Assembly: GCA_009786735.1 (NCBI GenBank)
Contig: WQRM01000008.1
Coordinates: 1 to 17,944, forward strand
Direction: 5' to 3'
Source: Oscillospiraceae bacterium
Lineage (GTDB): Bacteria; Bacillota; Clostridia; Oscillospirales; Acutalibacteraceae
Length of the DNA: 17,944 nucleotides
The position numbers and the translations under genes were made by a program. Positions within the stretch are counted from its first letter, which is position 1. Each line of letters starts with the position of its first letter. Under the pieces are notes generated by a model. It made no database searches, was not told the DNA's origin, and was given only the letters and a program-made list of their open reading frames with translations. Shown here piece by piece: positions 6,805 to 13,148 of this stretch.

Positions 6805-7464
6805 TCAGCGCAACAGCGTGAAATCACCCGCGCGGATCGCTTTTGCTAGTTCTTTCGCATCTTTCACAGGGTAGTCCAGCACAATCCCGCCGGGATTCAT
6901 GCCGCCCTCGGTGTCATAGCCATGCCAGTCGCTGCCCGACAGCGCAATCTTGCCGTGCCGCTTGCACCATGCGGCGGCGATGTCGCTGTTGCTCTCCCAG
7001 CGGCCATGACCGTTGTACACCTCGTAGGCATCGATATACTGCGGGTCGCACACCACCATGTTATAACGAAACGGGTGCGCCTGGCAAATCAACAAACCAT
7101 GCTCGCGGGCGAACGCACTGAACGCGGCAATGCCCAACTCATCAAAGCCCTCATGCGCGCGCAAAAACTGCTCGTCCAGCCCCAATATTAAGTAGTCATT
7201 TTCGTCGTCCGCAGCAAAGCGCAGCTCCATGCCCAAGATGACGGTAAAGTCCGCGGGCGCGGCCGCCACCGCAGCATGATAGCCGTGCATGAAGCGATCG
7301 ATGCGCGTTTGCCAGTCGCCGTCACCCATGTACCCGGTGAAAAAATGATTGGTCAGCACCATGCCGTTGTAGCCGCGTGCCAAGCAACGTGCTACACAGC
7401 CCGCGGCATCTTCAGCGGCGCAAAGACTGTGCTCGGTGCTGTGGATATGCATTTCTAACTTCAT
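6805..7464 (-). CDS. PHP-domain phosphoesterase of unknown substrate
   Basis: A 219-residue PHP (polymerase and histidinol phosphatase) family protein, a metal-dependent phosphoesterase fold. Metal-ligand motifs follow the family order: HIHSTEHS (His6, His8), TNHFF (His40), ILGMELRF with a Glu, CQAHPFR, and SGSDWHGYD near the C-terminus. The substrate is not evident; histidinol phosphatase and nucleotide or tRNA-fragment phosphatases share this fold. It begins 6 bases after the jag stop, with only a weak GAAGA ribosome site inside the jag end, so it is probably translated from the same mRNA. It ends 28 bases before the aro promoter with no clear terminator between, so some readthrough into the aro leader is possible. 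Confidence 0.85.
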   Translation of the reverse strand: MKLEMHIHSTEHSLCAAEDAAGCVARCLARGYNGMVLTNHFFTGYMGDGDWQTRIDRFMHGYHAAVAAAPADFTVILGMELRFAADDENDYLILGLDEQFLRAHEGFDELGIAAFSAFAREHGLLICQAHPFRYNMVVCDPQYIDAYEVYNGHGRWESNSDIAAAWCKRHGKIALSGSDWHGYDTEGGMNPGGIVLDYPVKDAKELAKAIRAGDFTLLR

Positions 7465-7470
7465 GTGATG

Positions 7471-8343
7471 CTATTCTTCCGTCTTCACTTCAGCGTCCGC
7501 GCGGCGCGGCTCGATTTTGCCGTAGCGGGCGGCACCTGCGTTGCTCACGTCAGAGCGAGGCGGACGCGTGGGCGTTTTGTCAATCGGCTGGCGGGGCGGG
7601 CGATCGTTGCGGTCACCGGGGAAGCGGCGCGTGTTGGCGTTGCGCTGGTTGCGCTGCATGCCGCCACGGTCGCGGTTGTTGTATCCACCGCCGCCGCCGC
7701 TGCGGCGCGTGTCAGCCTTGCGGTATTGTTCGTCGGGCGCAACCACCACGCGGCGATCGCTGCCTTCGCCCACGGAGTGCGAGCTCACGCCTTCGATGTC
7801 TTGAATCACCGTGTGCACGGTGCGGCGGTCATAGGCACTCATGGGTGGCATGAGCATGTTGCGGCCAAATTTCTTGGCCTTGCCGGCGTTGACAATCGCG
7901 AGGTCATGCAGATTTTGCTCGCGGGTTTCGCGGTAATCTGCAACGTTCACGCTCACACGGCGGTAGTCATCGCGCCCACGGCTGATGACCAAACGCACCA
8001 GATACTGCAGGCTATCGAGGGTTTCACCACGGCGACCGATGACATAGCCGTCGTCGTCGCCGCACTGCAGCGAGAAGCGCACGCCATCTTCTTCTTCCAT
8101 CGTCAGCACCGTGGATTCCTGCACGCCCATGTGGCGCAGCACAGCTTTGATGTATTGTTCGGCTTTGGAGAACTCGGTTTCTTCGTAGTATGCGCGCACC
8201 TTCACTTGCGTGCCTTTGAGCAGTTTTTTCTCCACGCTCAGCACTTCGGTCGAAATTTCGATGCCCTCGGGGGCGTTGAGTTGTGCGATGGCGGCCTGCA
8301 CGGCTTCTTCCATCGTGGCGGCAATGCCAATGGCTTCAGTCAT
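7471..8343 (-). CDS. jag: RNA-binding protein Jag/KhpB (Jag-N, KH, R3H) with long basic tail
   Basis: A 290-residue cytoplasmic RNA-binding protein that follows yidC in most Firmicutes and, with KhpA, is linked to elongation and division control. An N-terminal Jag-type domain spans about 4-52. A KH domain follows, with the GxxG-type loop in GYVIGRRGETLDSLQYL (99-115). An R3H domain spans about 140-204 (YDRRTVHTVIQDIEGVSSHS, then GSDRRVVVAP). Residues 205-290 form a low-complexity tail rich in Arg, Gly, Asn and Pro (RRSGGGGGYNNRDRGG), predicted disordered and longer than in the common short forms. The ATG has GGAGGAG 6 bases upstream. The lysine-containing Jag-N linker motif is only partly conserved. 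Confidence 0.93.
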   Translation of the reverse strand: MTEAIGIAATMEEAVQAAIAQLNAPEGIEISTEVLSVEKKLLKGTQVKVRAYYEETEFSKAEQYIKAVLRHMGVQESTVLTMEEEDGVRFSLQCGDDDGYVIGRRGETLDSLQYLVRLVISRGRDDYRRVSVNVADYRETREQNLHDLAIVNAGKAKKFGRNMLMPPMSAYDRRTVHTVIQDIEGVSSHSVGEGSDRRVVVAPDEQYRKADTRRSGGGGGYNNRDRGGMQRNQRNANTRRFPGDRNDRPPRQPIDKTPTRPPRSDVSNAGAARYGKIEPRRADAEVKTEE

Positions 8344-8363
8344 GGTTTCTCCTCCTTATAGAT

Positions 8364-8394
8364 ACAGGGGCGGGGTGTTGCACCCGCCCGCTGT
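8364..8394. repeat. GC-rich palindrome between yidC and jag
   Basis: The 57-bp gap between yidC and jag holds an inverted repeat: ACAG-GGGC-GGGGTG, a 3-base loop, then CACCC-GCCC-G-CTGT, with one bulged G. No T run follows on the minus strand, so it is not a good terminator. Its GGGGCGG...CCGCCCG form resembles the palindrome at 32-50. It may be a dispersed palindromic repeat or an mRNA-stability hairpin that sets the yidC/jag ratio. Confidence 0.6.
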
Positions 8395-8403
8395 GTGTTT
8401 ACA

Positions 8404-9468
8404 TTATAGTTCTGCGATTTTCTTCTTGCTGTTTTCGCGGCTGCGGCGTTCCACGGTTTCTTCCACCAGCACGCGCGCGAGCATCTTTTGCGGCGGCATG
8501 GCATAGTGCAGCGCCACGGTTTGCACAAAGGCAATGAAGCTGGAGATGATCCAGAAAATGCCCACGCCGATGGGGAACCAAATGGCCCACACTGCGCTGA
8601 ACAACGGCATGATAAAGGTCATGCAGCCGGTCATAAGCTTGCCTTGTTGCTGCATTTGCGGGTTGGTGTCGCGTTGACGGAAAAAGGTGAACAGCGACGT
8701 TGCCATCGCGCCAGCACCGGCCAGCACAGGAATCAGCACGCCGATGAGCGCACCGGCATCGCCGGGCATTTGCCCCAAGCTCAGCCCAAACAGCTGGAAG
8801 TCGTTGGTGGCAAACTCTTGAATCCGCGGCAGATAGTCGGCATAGTGCGCAGGAATCAGCGCAATCGCTTCCACGTATGCACAGCTGCCATAGTAGGCAT
8901 ATTCGCAATATTGGCAGACATAGCGATAGCCTTCGCCGAACCAATCCGCGAACTTTTCGATGTTTTCCACAATGCGCAACTGCACTTGCAGCGGACCGCC
9001 ACCGGCTCCCATGCCCAAAAAGTTGAATCCGCCTTCACCCACGGCTTCAAGCACGAAAGGCTCGATGCGTTCAAGTGCGGCAAGCAGTGCTTGCGGCAGC
9101 TGCATGGTGTATTGCAGTGGGCGGTTGATTGCCGCCACCAGACCAAACATAATGGGGAACTGCGCCAGCATGCCGCCCGAACAGCCCGCCTTGAGCGGAT
9201 TGTAGCCTTCACGTTGGTAGAACTTTTGGGTTTCTTCCTGTTGGCGGCGTTTGTCGTCTTTATAGCGGTCGGTGATTTTGCGCAGCTTCATGGTCATGCG
9301 CGTGTTTTTGGCCATGTTGCGTTGTTGTTTCACCGCAAACGGCAGCTGAACCAAACGGCACAACAGCGTGAAGACGATGATCGCCACGCCGTAGTTGCCC
9401 ACCAGCAAGAAAATCCAGCGCATGATTGGGCCAAACACAACGCCCAGGATATCAAAAATAAATGTCAT
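8404..9468 (-). CDS. yidC: Membrane protein insertase YidC (Oxa1 family)
   Basis: Inserts and folds membrane proteins, alone or with SecYEG. The 354-residue protein lacks the large periplasmic domain of Gram-negative YidC. Hydrophobic segments lie near 5-40, 97-118, 238-262, 280-300 and 302-322. The conserved groove arginine is R38 (LLCRLVQLPF). A charged cytoplasmic loop at 45-90 (KQQRNMAKNTRMTMKLRK) matches the family hairpin, and the C-terminal tail is basic (RRSRENSKKK). About 100 residues between segments 2 and 3 (about 125-225) are extra compared with short Gram-positive YidC and contain Cys185, Cys188 and Cys196. The ATG overlaps the yidD stop by one base; GAGG lies 6 bases upstream. 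No lipoprotein signal is evident at the N-terminus. Confidence 0.95.
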   Translation of the reverse strand: MTFIFDILGVVFGPIMRWIFLLVGNYGVAIIVFTLLCRLVQLPFAVKQQRNMAKNTRMTMKLRKITDRYKDDKRRQQEETQKFYQREGYNPLKAGCSGGMLAQFPIMFGLVAAINRPLQYTMQLPQALLAALERIEPFVLEAVGEGGFNFLGMGAGGGPLQVQLRIVENIEKFADWFGEGYRYVCQYCEYAYYGSCAYVEAIALIPAHYADYLPRIQEFATNDFQLFGLSLGQMPGDAGALIGVLIPVLAGAGAMATSLFTFFRQRDTNPQMQQQGKLMTGCMTFIMPLFSAVWAIWFPIGVGIFWIISSFIAFVQTVALHYAMPPQKMLARVLVEETVERRSRENSKKKIAEL

Positions 9469-9701
9469 TATAGTCCTCTTTTATCGCGTTTGGGTGGAAC
9501 GGGGTCATAGCCCCCGGGGAACAGCGGGTTGCAGCGCAAAAACCGCGCAATGCCCAGCAACAAGCCCACCAATGCGCCGTGCACTTCAATGGCCTCCACG
9601 GTGTAGTGCGAGCAGCTGGGCTGGAAGCGGCACATGGGCGGCAGCACCGGCGAGATGAACCGCTGATAAAACTTGATGGGCGCGATGAGTACTTTTCTCA
9701 T
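9468..9701 (-). CDS. yidD: Membrane protein insertion efficiency factor YidD
   Basis: A 77-residue YidD protein. It begins [20 protein letters not shown], has the three-cysteine core [15 protein letters not shown], and ends with the typical [13 protein letters not shown] stretch. It is a small membrane-associated protein that assists YidC-dependent insertion. The start at 9701 is supported by the conserved N-terminus, by GGGGGTGA a few bases upstream and by ATGA overlap with the rnpA stop. A longer in-frame extension to 9917 is an antisense-like artefact through rnpA. Its stop overlaps the yidC ATG. Confidence 0.95.
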   Translation of the reverse strand: MRKVLIAPIKFYQRFISPVLPPMCRFQPSCSHYTVEAIEVHGALVGLLLGIARFLRCNPLFPGGYDPVPPKRDKRGL

Positions 9702-10024
9702 GCAATCACCCCCAGCTTCTTGAGTTGCAACTTCATCACGCGCTGAATGTCGGTGCTTTTCGCTTGGCTTGTCCGTCCGCGTGCAACGAAAACGATGTCC
9801 CAGTTGCCGCGCAGGGGCTCGTCCAGGGTGCGAAATGCCTCGCGAATCACCCGGCGGCAGCGGTTGCGCACCACGGCGTTGCCCACCTTTTTGCTGGCGG
9901 TGATGCCATAACGACAACGACCCGCGCGGTTGCGCAGCGCGTACGTAACCAGCGCAGGCGCCGTGAGGGATTTGCCGCGCCCATAGGCACGGCGGAAATC
10001 CCCATTTAATTTCAGTGTCTCCAC
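9698..10024 (-). CDS. rnpA: Ribonuclease P protein component
   Basis: A 108-residue protein subunit of RNase P, which binds the catalytic RNA and removes tRNA 5' leaders. It has [14 protein letters not shown] at the N-terminus and the hallmark basic RNR motif region [20 protein letters not shown] in the middle, followed by WDIVFVARG. It starts at GTG 10024, 3 bases after the rpmH stop, with no strong ribosome site, so translation is probably coupled to rpmH. The stop overlaps the yidD ATG. Confidence 0.95.
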   Translation of the reverse strand: METLKLNGDFRRAYGRGKSLTAPALVTYALRNRAGRCRYGITASKKVGNAVVRNRCRRVIREAFRTLDEPLRGNWDIVFVARGRTSQAKSTDIQRVMKLQLKKLGVIA

Positions 10025-10027
10025 GTC

Positions 10028-10162
10028 TTAGTGCGTCAGGCGCTTGCGGCCTTTGGCGCGGCGGCGCGCAAGAACTTTGCGGCCACTGCGGTCGAACATG
10101 CGCTTGCGAAAGCCATGTTCTTTTTTTCGATGCAGCTTTTTGGGCTGATAGGTGCGTTTCAT
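10028..10162 (-). CDS. rpmH: Ribosomal protein bL34
   Basis: A short frame of 44 codons encodes the near-invariant bL34 sequence: [18 protein letters not shown], then [20 protein letters not shown] and RKRLTH. It is a small basic protein of the 50S subunit. AAAGGA lies 9 bases upstream of the ATG. It heads the rnpA-yidD-yidC-jag block as in most bacteria. I see no convincing promoter in the 131 bases upstream, so it may share the rplM-rpsI transcript. Confidence 0.97.
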   Translation of the reverse strand: MKRTYQPKKLHRKKEHGFRKRMFDRSGRKVLARRRAKGRKRLTH

Positions 10163-10215
10163 TATCGTAATCCTTTCAGGAAAATGTCAACTGTACAAAT
10201 GGATGCACACGGTTT

Positions 10216-10259
10216 TTCGCTAGGCGAAGTTTCGAGAAAGGACGCGTATGCGATACGCG
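10216..10259. repeat. Cluster of small hairpins between rpsI and rpmH
   Basis: Three palindromes stand in a row in the rpsI-rpmH gap: TTCGC-TAG-GCGAA (10216-10228), TTTC-GA-GAAA (10230-10239) and CGCGTAT-GCG-ATACGCG (10243-10259). None is followed by a T run on the minus strand. They could be RNA-processing or stability structures in a long rplM-to-jag transcript. Confidence 0.45.
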
Positions 10260-10293
10260 ACTGACGAGAAACAAAGCATAGCGGAAAATCCCT

Positions 10294-10695
10294 TTAGCGT
10301 TTCGAGAACTGCGGCGCACGACGTGCTTTCTTGAGGCCGTATTTCTTGCGCTCTTTCATGCGTGGGTCACGCGTGAGGAAGCCTGCGGACTTCAGCGCCG
10401 GACGCAGCCCGGGGTTATACAGCAGCAGCGCACGCGCAACGCCGTGGCGAATCGCACCCGCTTGACCGCTCACGCCGCCGCCGTTTACGCGGCAAACGAT
10501 GTCGATTTTGTCCAAAGTTTCGGTCAACGCGAGGGGTTGGCGCACCACCAGCTTGAGCGTTTCGAGACCAAAATAGTCATCGATGTCACGGTCGTTGATG
10601 GTGATTTTGCCTGCGCCGTTGTACAAACGCACACGCGCCACACTTTTTTTGCGGCGGCCGGTGCCATAAAAGAACGGTACACTTTCAAAGTTCAT
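10294..10695 (-). CDS. rpsI: Ribosomal protein uS9
   Basis: A 133-residue uS9 of the 30S subunit. It has [19 protein letters not shown] at the N-terminus, [20 protein letters not shown] in the middle and the conserved basic tail [12 protein letters not shown], which reaches the P-site tRNA. It starts 2 bases after the rplM stop, with GGAGG (inside the rplM end) upstream of its ATG. It is the second gene of the conserved rplM-rpsI operon. Confidence 0.97.
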   Translation of the reverse strand: MNFESVPFFYGTGRRKKSVARVRLYNGAGKITINDRDIDDYFGLETLKLVVRQPLALTETLDKIDIVCRVNGGGVSGQAGAIRHGVARALLLYNPGLRPALKSAGFLTRDPRMKERKKYGLKKARRAPQFSKR

Positions 10696-10697
10696 GC

Positions 10698-11135
10698 TTA
10701 CTTACCTCCCAATTCCCAAGCGATGGGTTGCTGTGCGGCGTGTTTGTGCTCTGCGCCGTCAAACACTTTCAGGCGAGTGAACGACGTGCGGCCAAGGCTG
10801 GTGTGCGGCAACATGCCTTTCACGGCCAGTTCCATGGCATAGCTCGGGCGCTCTTTCATCAGCTTATCGTAGCCGATTTCCTTCAGGTGACCGACATAGC
10901 CGGTGTGGCGGTAGTGCTTTTTTTGCTCCAGCTTGCGACCGGTGAGCACTGCCTGGCTTGCATTGATGATGATGACGAAATCGCCGCAGTCGGCATGGGG
11001 CGCAAACGTGGGTTTGTGCTTGCCGCGCAGCAGGGTAGCAGCTTGCGTTGCCACGCGACCCATGGGCACGCCGGCAGCGTCAAGCACATACCAGTTGCGG
11101 GTGATGTCGCCCGCTTTTGGCATATAAGTAGACAT
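10698..11135 (-). CDS. rplM: Ribosomal protein uL13
   Basis: A 145-residue uL13 of the 50S subunit with [20 protein letters not shown], the [19 protein letters not shown] stretch, [15 protein letters not shown], and [19 protein letters not shown] near the C-terminus. It starts at the first of two nearby ATG codons, with GGAGG 6 bases upstream. The untranslated leader is short (about 25 bases), leaving no room for the structured L13 leader known in other Firmicutes. Confidence 0.97.
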   Translation of the reverse strand: MSTYMPKAGDITRNWYVLDAAGVPMGRVATQAATLLRGKHKPTFAPHADCGDFVIIINASQAVLTGRKLEQKKHYRHTGYVGHLKEIGYDKLMKERPSYAMELAVKGMLPHTSLGRTSFTRLKVFDGAEHKHAAQQPIAWELGGK

Positions 11136-11168
11136 AATGAACCTCCGAAAAATTTATCATACCTTAGA

Positions 11169-11197
11169 ATTATACCGCAAAGCGCAGCGCTTGTCAA
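11169..11197 (-). promoter_or_regulatory. Sigma-A promoter of rplM-rpsI
   Basis: TTGACA (11197-11192), a 17-base spacer and TATAAT (11174-11169) on the minus strand, a perfect consensus. Transcription would start near 11162, about 25 bases before the rplM ATG. The gap of 137 bases to the upstream gene contains no strong terminator. Confidence 0.92.
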
Positions 11198-11272
11198 GCA
11201 TTTTTTCACAGAATTTTAAAAATTCGGGCGCGAACTGCGTTTTGCTCTCGTTTGCTCGTATTTTCGGCATGT

Positions 11273-12448
11273 TTACTTGACGATGAATTTGCGGATCAAA
11301 TCCGGCGCATGCGCAAGCACATTGCCGGTTGCGGCGGCGGTTTTCTCGCTCACGCAGTCCACGCCACGGTTGCTGCCGCGCCACGACTTGCGGAACATCA
11401 TGTAGGGCACGGGATCTTTCGTGTGGGTTTTGCGCGCAAGCGGCGTAGGATGATCCGGCAAAATCATCAGCGCGTAGTCATCTTGCTGCTCCAGATAGTC
11501 CAGCACGATGGGCAGCACGATTTCGTCAATCAGCTCAATGCCGCGAATCTTGCTGGCCACGTCGCCGCGGTGTCCGGCTTCATCGGTTGCCTCAAAGTGC
11601 AGGAAGACGAAATCCTGCCCCGCCTTGAACTCATCCACGGCAGCCTGCGCTTCACCGGCGTAGTTGGTGTCAATCCAGTCGGTCGCGCCGGGCACGGTGG
11701 GCGTGCGCATGTCGGCGAGCATGCCAATGCCTTTGAGCAAATCCACCGCCGAAATGATGCTGCCGCGCAGCCCGGTCATGTGTTCAAAGCTCGGCAGGGC
11801 GGGGCAAGTCCCCTCCCCCCACAGCCAGATGGCATTCGCCTTGTTGCCGTTGAGTATAGCTGTGCTGCGTTGCATCAAGTCAAGCAGTTCGGGATGGCTG
11901 GGCATGTGTGTGACAATCGGCTGACCGATGATATCATGCGGCGGAGTGTTTCTCATGCCCGCGAGCTTGGTTCTGCCGCCCTTCCACAGCAGGCAATGAC
12001 GATATTGCACCCCCGCGAAGAACTGGAACTCATCGCTACCCAGCTGCGCCTGCAGCTTGGCGATGACCTCACGCGCTTGCTCCGTGGTGATTTCGCTGCC
12101 TGCGTAGTCCACCATGGTTTTGGCGGCGTAGTCGTCCTCATCGCTGAGCGTAACGAGGTTGCAGCGCAGGCACAGATCATCAGCCTCCATGGGCACGCCG
12201 ATGCTCACCGCCTCAATGGGGCTGCGACCGGTGTAGTATTTCGTGCTGTCGTAGCCGAGGATGTTGAGGTTGGTGTTGTCGCTGCCTGCGGATTGCCCGG
12301 GCGGCGTGGTGTGCACCAAACCGACCTCGCCGTCGCGCCCCATGACATCGAACCGCGGCTTGCGGGCGACTTCCATGGGCGTTTTGCCGCCCAGTGCGGG
12401 CAGGGGCTCGTCGGCCATGCCATCGTATAGAATGATGATGTGTTTCAT
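11273..12448 (-). CDS. Archaeal-type cofactor-independent phosphoglycerate mutase homologue
   Basis: A 391-residue alkaline-phosphatase-superfamily protein of the ApgM branch. It shows the N-terminal metal site ILYDGMADEP (Asp9), the catalytic serine region AGSDNTNLNILGYD (Ser56), YTGRSPIEAVSIGV, HFEATDEAGHRGD, and the C-terminal metal site LPDHPTPLARKTHTKDPVP. The family interconverts 3- and 2-phosphoglycerate. In many bacteria homologues have instead been proposed to replace homoserine kinase, so the substrate should be left open. It is transcribed alone from its own promoter; the ATG has GAGGT 6 bases upstream. No glycolytic or threonine gene is adjacent to decide between the roles. Confidence 0.88.
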   Translation of the reverse strand: MKHIIILYDGMADEPLPALGGKTPMEVARKPRFDVMGRDGEVGLVHTTPPGQSAGSDNTNLNILGYDSTKYYTGRSPIEAVSIGVPMEADDLCLRCNLVTLSDEDDYAAKTMVDYAGSEITTEQAREVIAKLQAQLGSDEFQFFAGVQYRHCLLWKGGRTKLAGMRNTPPHDIIGQPIVTHMPSHPELLDLMQRSTAILNGNKANAIWLWGEGTCPALPSFEHMTGLRGSIISAVDLLKGIGMLADMRTPTVPGATDWIDTNYAGEAQAAVDEFKAGQDFVFLHFEATDEAGHRGDVASKIRGIELIDEIVLPIVLDYLEQQDDYALMILPDHPTPLARKTHTKDPVPYMMFRKSWRGSNRGVDCVSEKTAAATGNVLAHAPDLIRKFIVK

Positions 12449-12481
12449 GATATTACCTCGTCAAGTCTTTCTATACCAACC

Positions 12482-12510
12482 ATTTTAGCACGCGCTTGCG
12501 CATTTGTCAA
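12482..12510 (-). promoter_or_regulatory. Sigma-A promoter of the phosphoglycerate mutase homologue
   Basis: TTGACA (12510-12505), a 17-base spacer and TAAAAT (12487-12482) on the minus strand, about 30 bases before the start codon. It lies directly downstream of the terminator at 12521-12552. Confidence 0.85.
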
Positions 12511-12520
12511 TAACCCGCCC

Positions 12521-12552
12521 AAAAAACACAACCCTCAGCATCCGCTAAGGGT
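12521..12552 (-). terminator. Rho-independent terminator after the AbrB-family gene
   Basis: On the minus strand ACCCTTAGC (12552-12544), loop GGAT and GCTGAGGGT (12539-12531) form a 9-bp stem with one G-U pair, followed by TGTGTTTTTT. It lies 38 bases after the stop codon of the AbrB-family gene. Confidence 0.9.
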
Positions 12553-12589
12553 CGTCGTTTTTCACTGAGCACTAAGCATTAAGCAGCGC

Positions 12590-12859
12590 TTACTCGCCTT
12601 CCACCTGTTGACCAACGATGCGATCGAGATTTTCCACACAGTTGCGGCAGATTTTGTAGCCGTTGTATTCGATCATGCCGTCCGCATTGTCGCAAAACGT
12701 GCAGGCAGGAATGTGCTTGCGCAGCACAATGCGGTCGCCTTCCATCGAAATCTCGAGCGAATCCTCTTTGTCGTTCACTTTCAGCATCCGACGATACTCT
12801 TTGGGGATAACAATGCGCCCCACTTCGTCGATTCCGCGAATGATTCCTGTTACTCTCAT
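12590..12859 (-). CDS. AbrB/SpoVT-type transition-state regulator with Cys4 tail
   Basis: An 89-residue DNA-binding protein of the AbrB swapped-hairpin family. The N-terminal domain (about 1-48) reads RGIDEVGRIVIPKEYRRML and LEISMEGDRIVLRKH, as in AbrB, Abh and SpoVT. The C-terminal 40 residues differ from Bacillus AbrB and carry CTFC (Cys53, Cys56) and CRNC (Cys71, Cys74) around a short linker, a likely zinc ribbon. Such proteins usually repress stationary-phase or sporulation genes as dimers or tetramers. The ATG has GAGG 5 bases upstream. It is a single-gene unit with its own promoter and terminator, divergent from the phoH operon. Repeated TTCGACAT sites near its promoter may be autoregulatory. 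Confidence 0.9.
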   Translation of the reverse strand: MRVTGIIRGIDEVGRIVIPKEYRRMLKVNDKEDSLEISMEGDRIVLRKHIPACTFCDNADGMIEYNGYKICRNCVENLDRIVGQQVEGE

Positions 12860-12907
12860 GTTAACCTCTTTCCTTGTGACCCATAAATTCCCTTGGTTGA
12901 TGCTACC

Positions 12908-12936
12908 ATTATATCACATTTTTCGACATTTTTCAA
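12908..12936 (-). promoter_or_regulatory. Sigma-A promoter of the AbrB-family gene
   Basis: TTGAAA (12936-12931), a 17-base spacer and TATAAT (12913-12908) on the minus strand. The spacer contains the repeated ACATTTTTC, which would place any bound repressor directly on the promoter. Confidence 0.88.
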
Positions 12937-12962
12937 GCCCCCAAGCCGCCAAAATTCGACAT
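12922..12962. repeat. Direct repeat TTCGACAT around the AbrB-family promoter
   Basis: TTCGACAT occurs at 12922-12929 and again at 12955-12962. Each is followed by a T-rich stretch, and the two start 33 bp apart, about three helical turns. One copy lies in the promoter spacer and one upstream of the -35 box. This is compatible with a two-site operator for the divergent region (inference). Confidence 0.45.
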
Positions 12963-13056
12963 GTTTTTCCAATTCCATTTTGTGCAAGTTTCACATAATG
13001 AAGTGTCCTGCTGCAGCGCGAAAAAGCGCGTTAAGAAAAAATTTACACTTTCTCCC

Positions 13057-13085
13057 TTGACAGTTTCGCAGAAAAATGGTATACT
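13057..13085 (+). promoter_or_regulatory. Sigma-A promoter of the phoH-ybeY operon
   Basis: TTGACA (13057-13062), a 17-base spacer and TATACT (13080-13085). Transcription should start near 13092, about 45 bases before the GGAGG at 13136-13140. Confidence 0.9.
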
Positions 13086-13148
13086 TATATAAAATCCCCG
13101 AGATTTTTTGGCAATTATCAACGAAATACGCTATCGGAGGGCAGAGCC

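Noticed and set aside
7465..8361. A 298-codon open frame on the plus strand over jag
   Set aside because: Antisense shadow of a well-supported KH/R3H gene; the product is compositionally odd (His/Ala/Val-rich) with no recognisable domain.
8488..9510. A 340-codon open frame on the plus strand over yidC
   Set aside because: Antisense shadow of yidC with a His/Gln/Arg-rich product and no ribosome site.
10163..10200. Promoter TTGACA about 30 bases before rpmH
   Set aside because: The only matching -10 (GATAAT, 18-base spacer) overlaps the rpmH start codon, so the transcript would start inside the gene. It could at most serve rnpA.
10198..10260. CRISPR-like or tRNA-like structure between rpsI and rpmH
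   Set aside because: The palindromes are different in sequence and not evenly repeated, and no cloverleaf can be formed.
11136..11168. L13 leader RNA regulating rplM
   Set aside because: The promoter is so near the start codon that the leader is only about 25 bases long.
11198..11272. Terminator after the phosphoglycerate mutase homologue
   Set aside because: Only a 4-bp stem (TTCG/CGAA) before TTTTT and an A/T palindrome are present; too weak to call.
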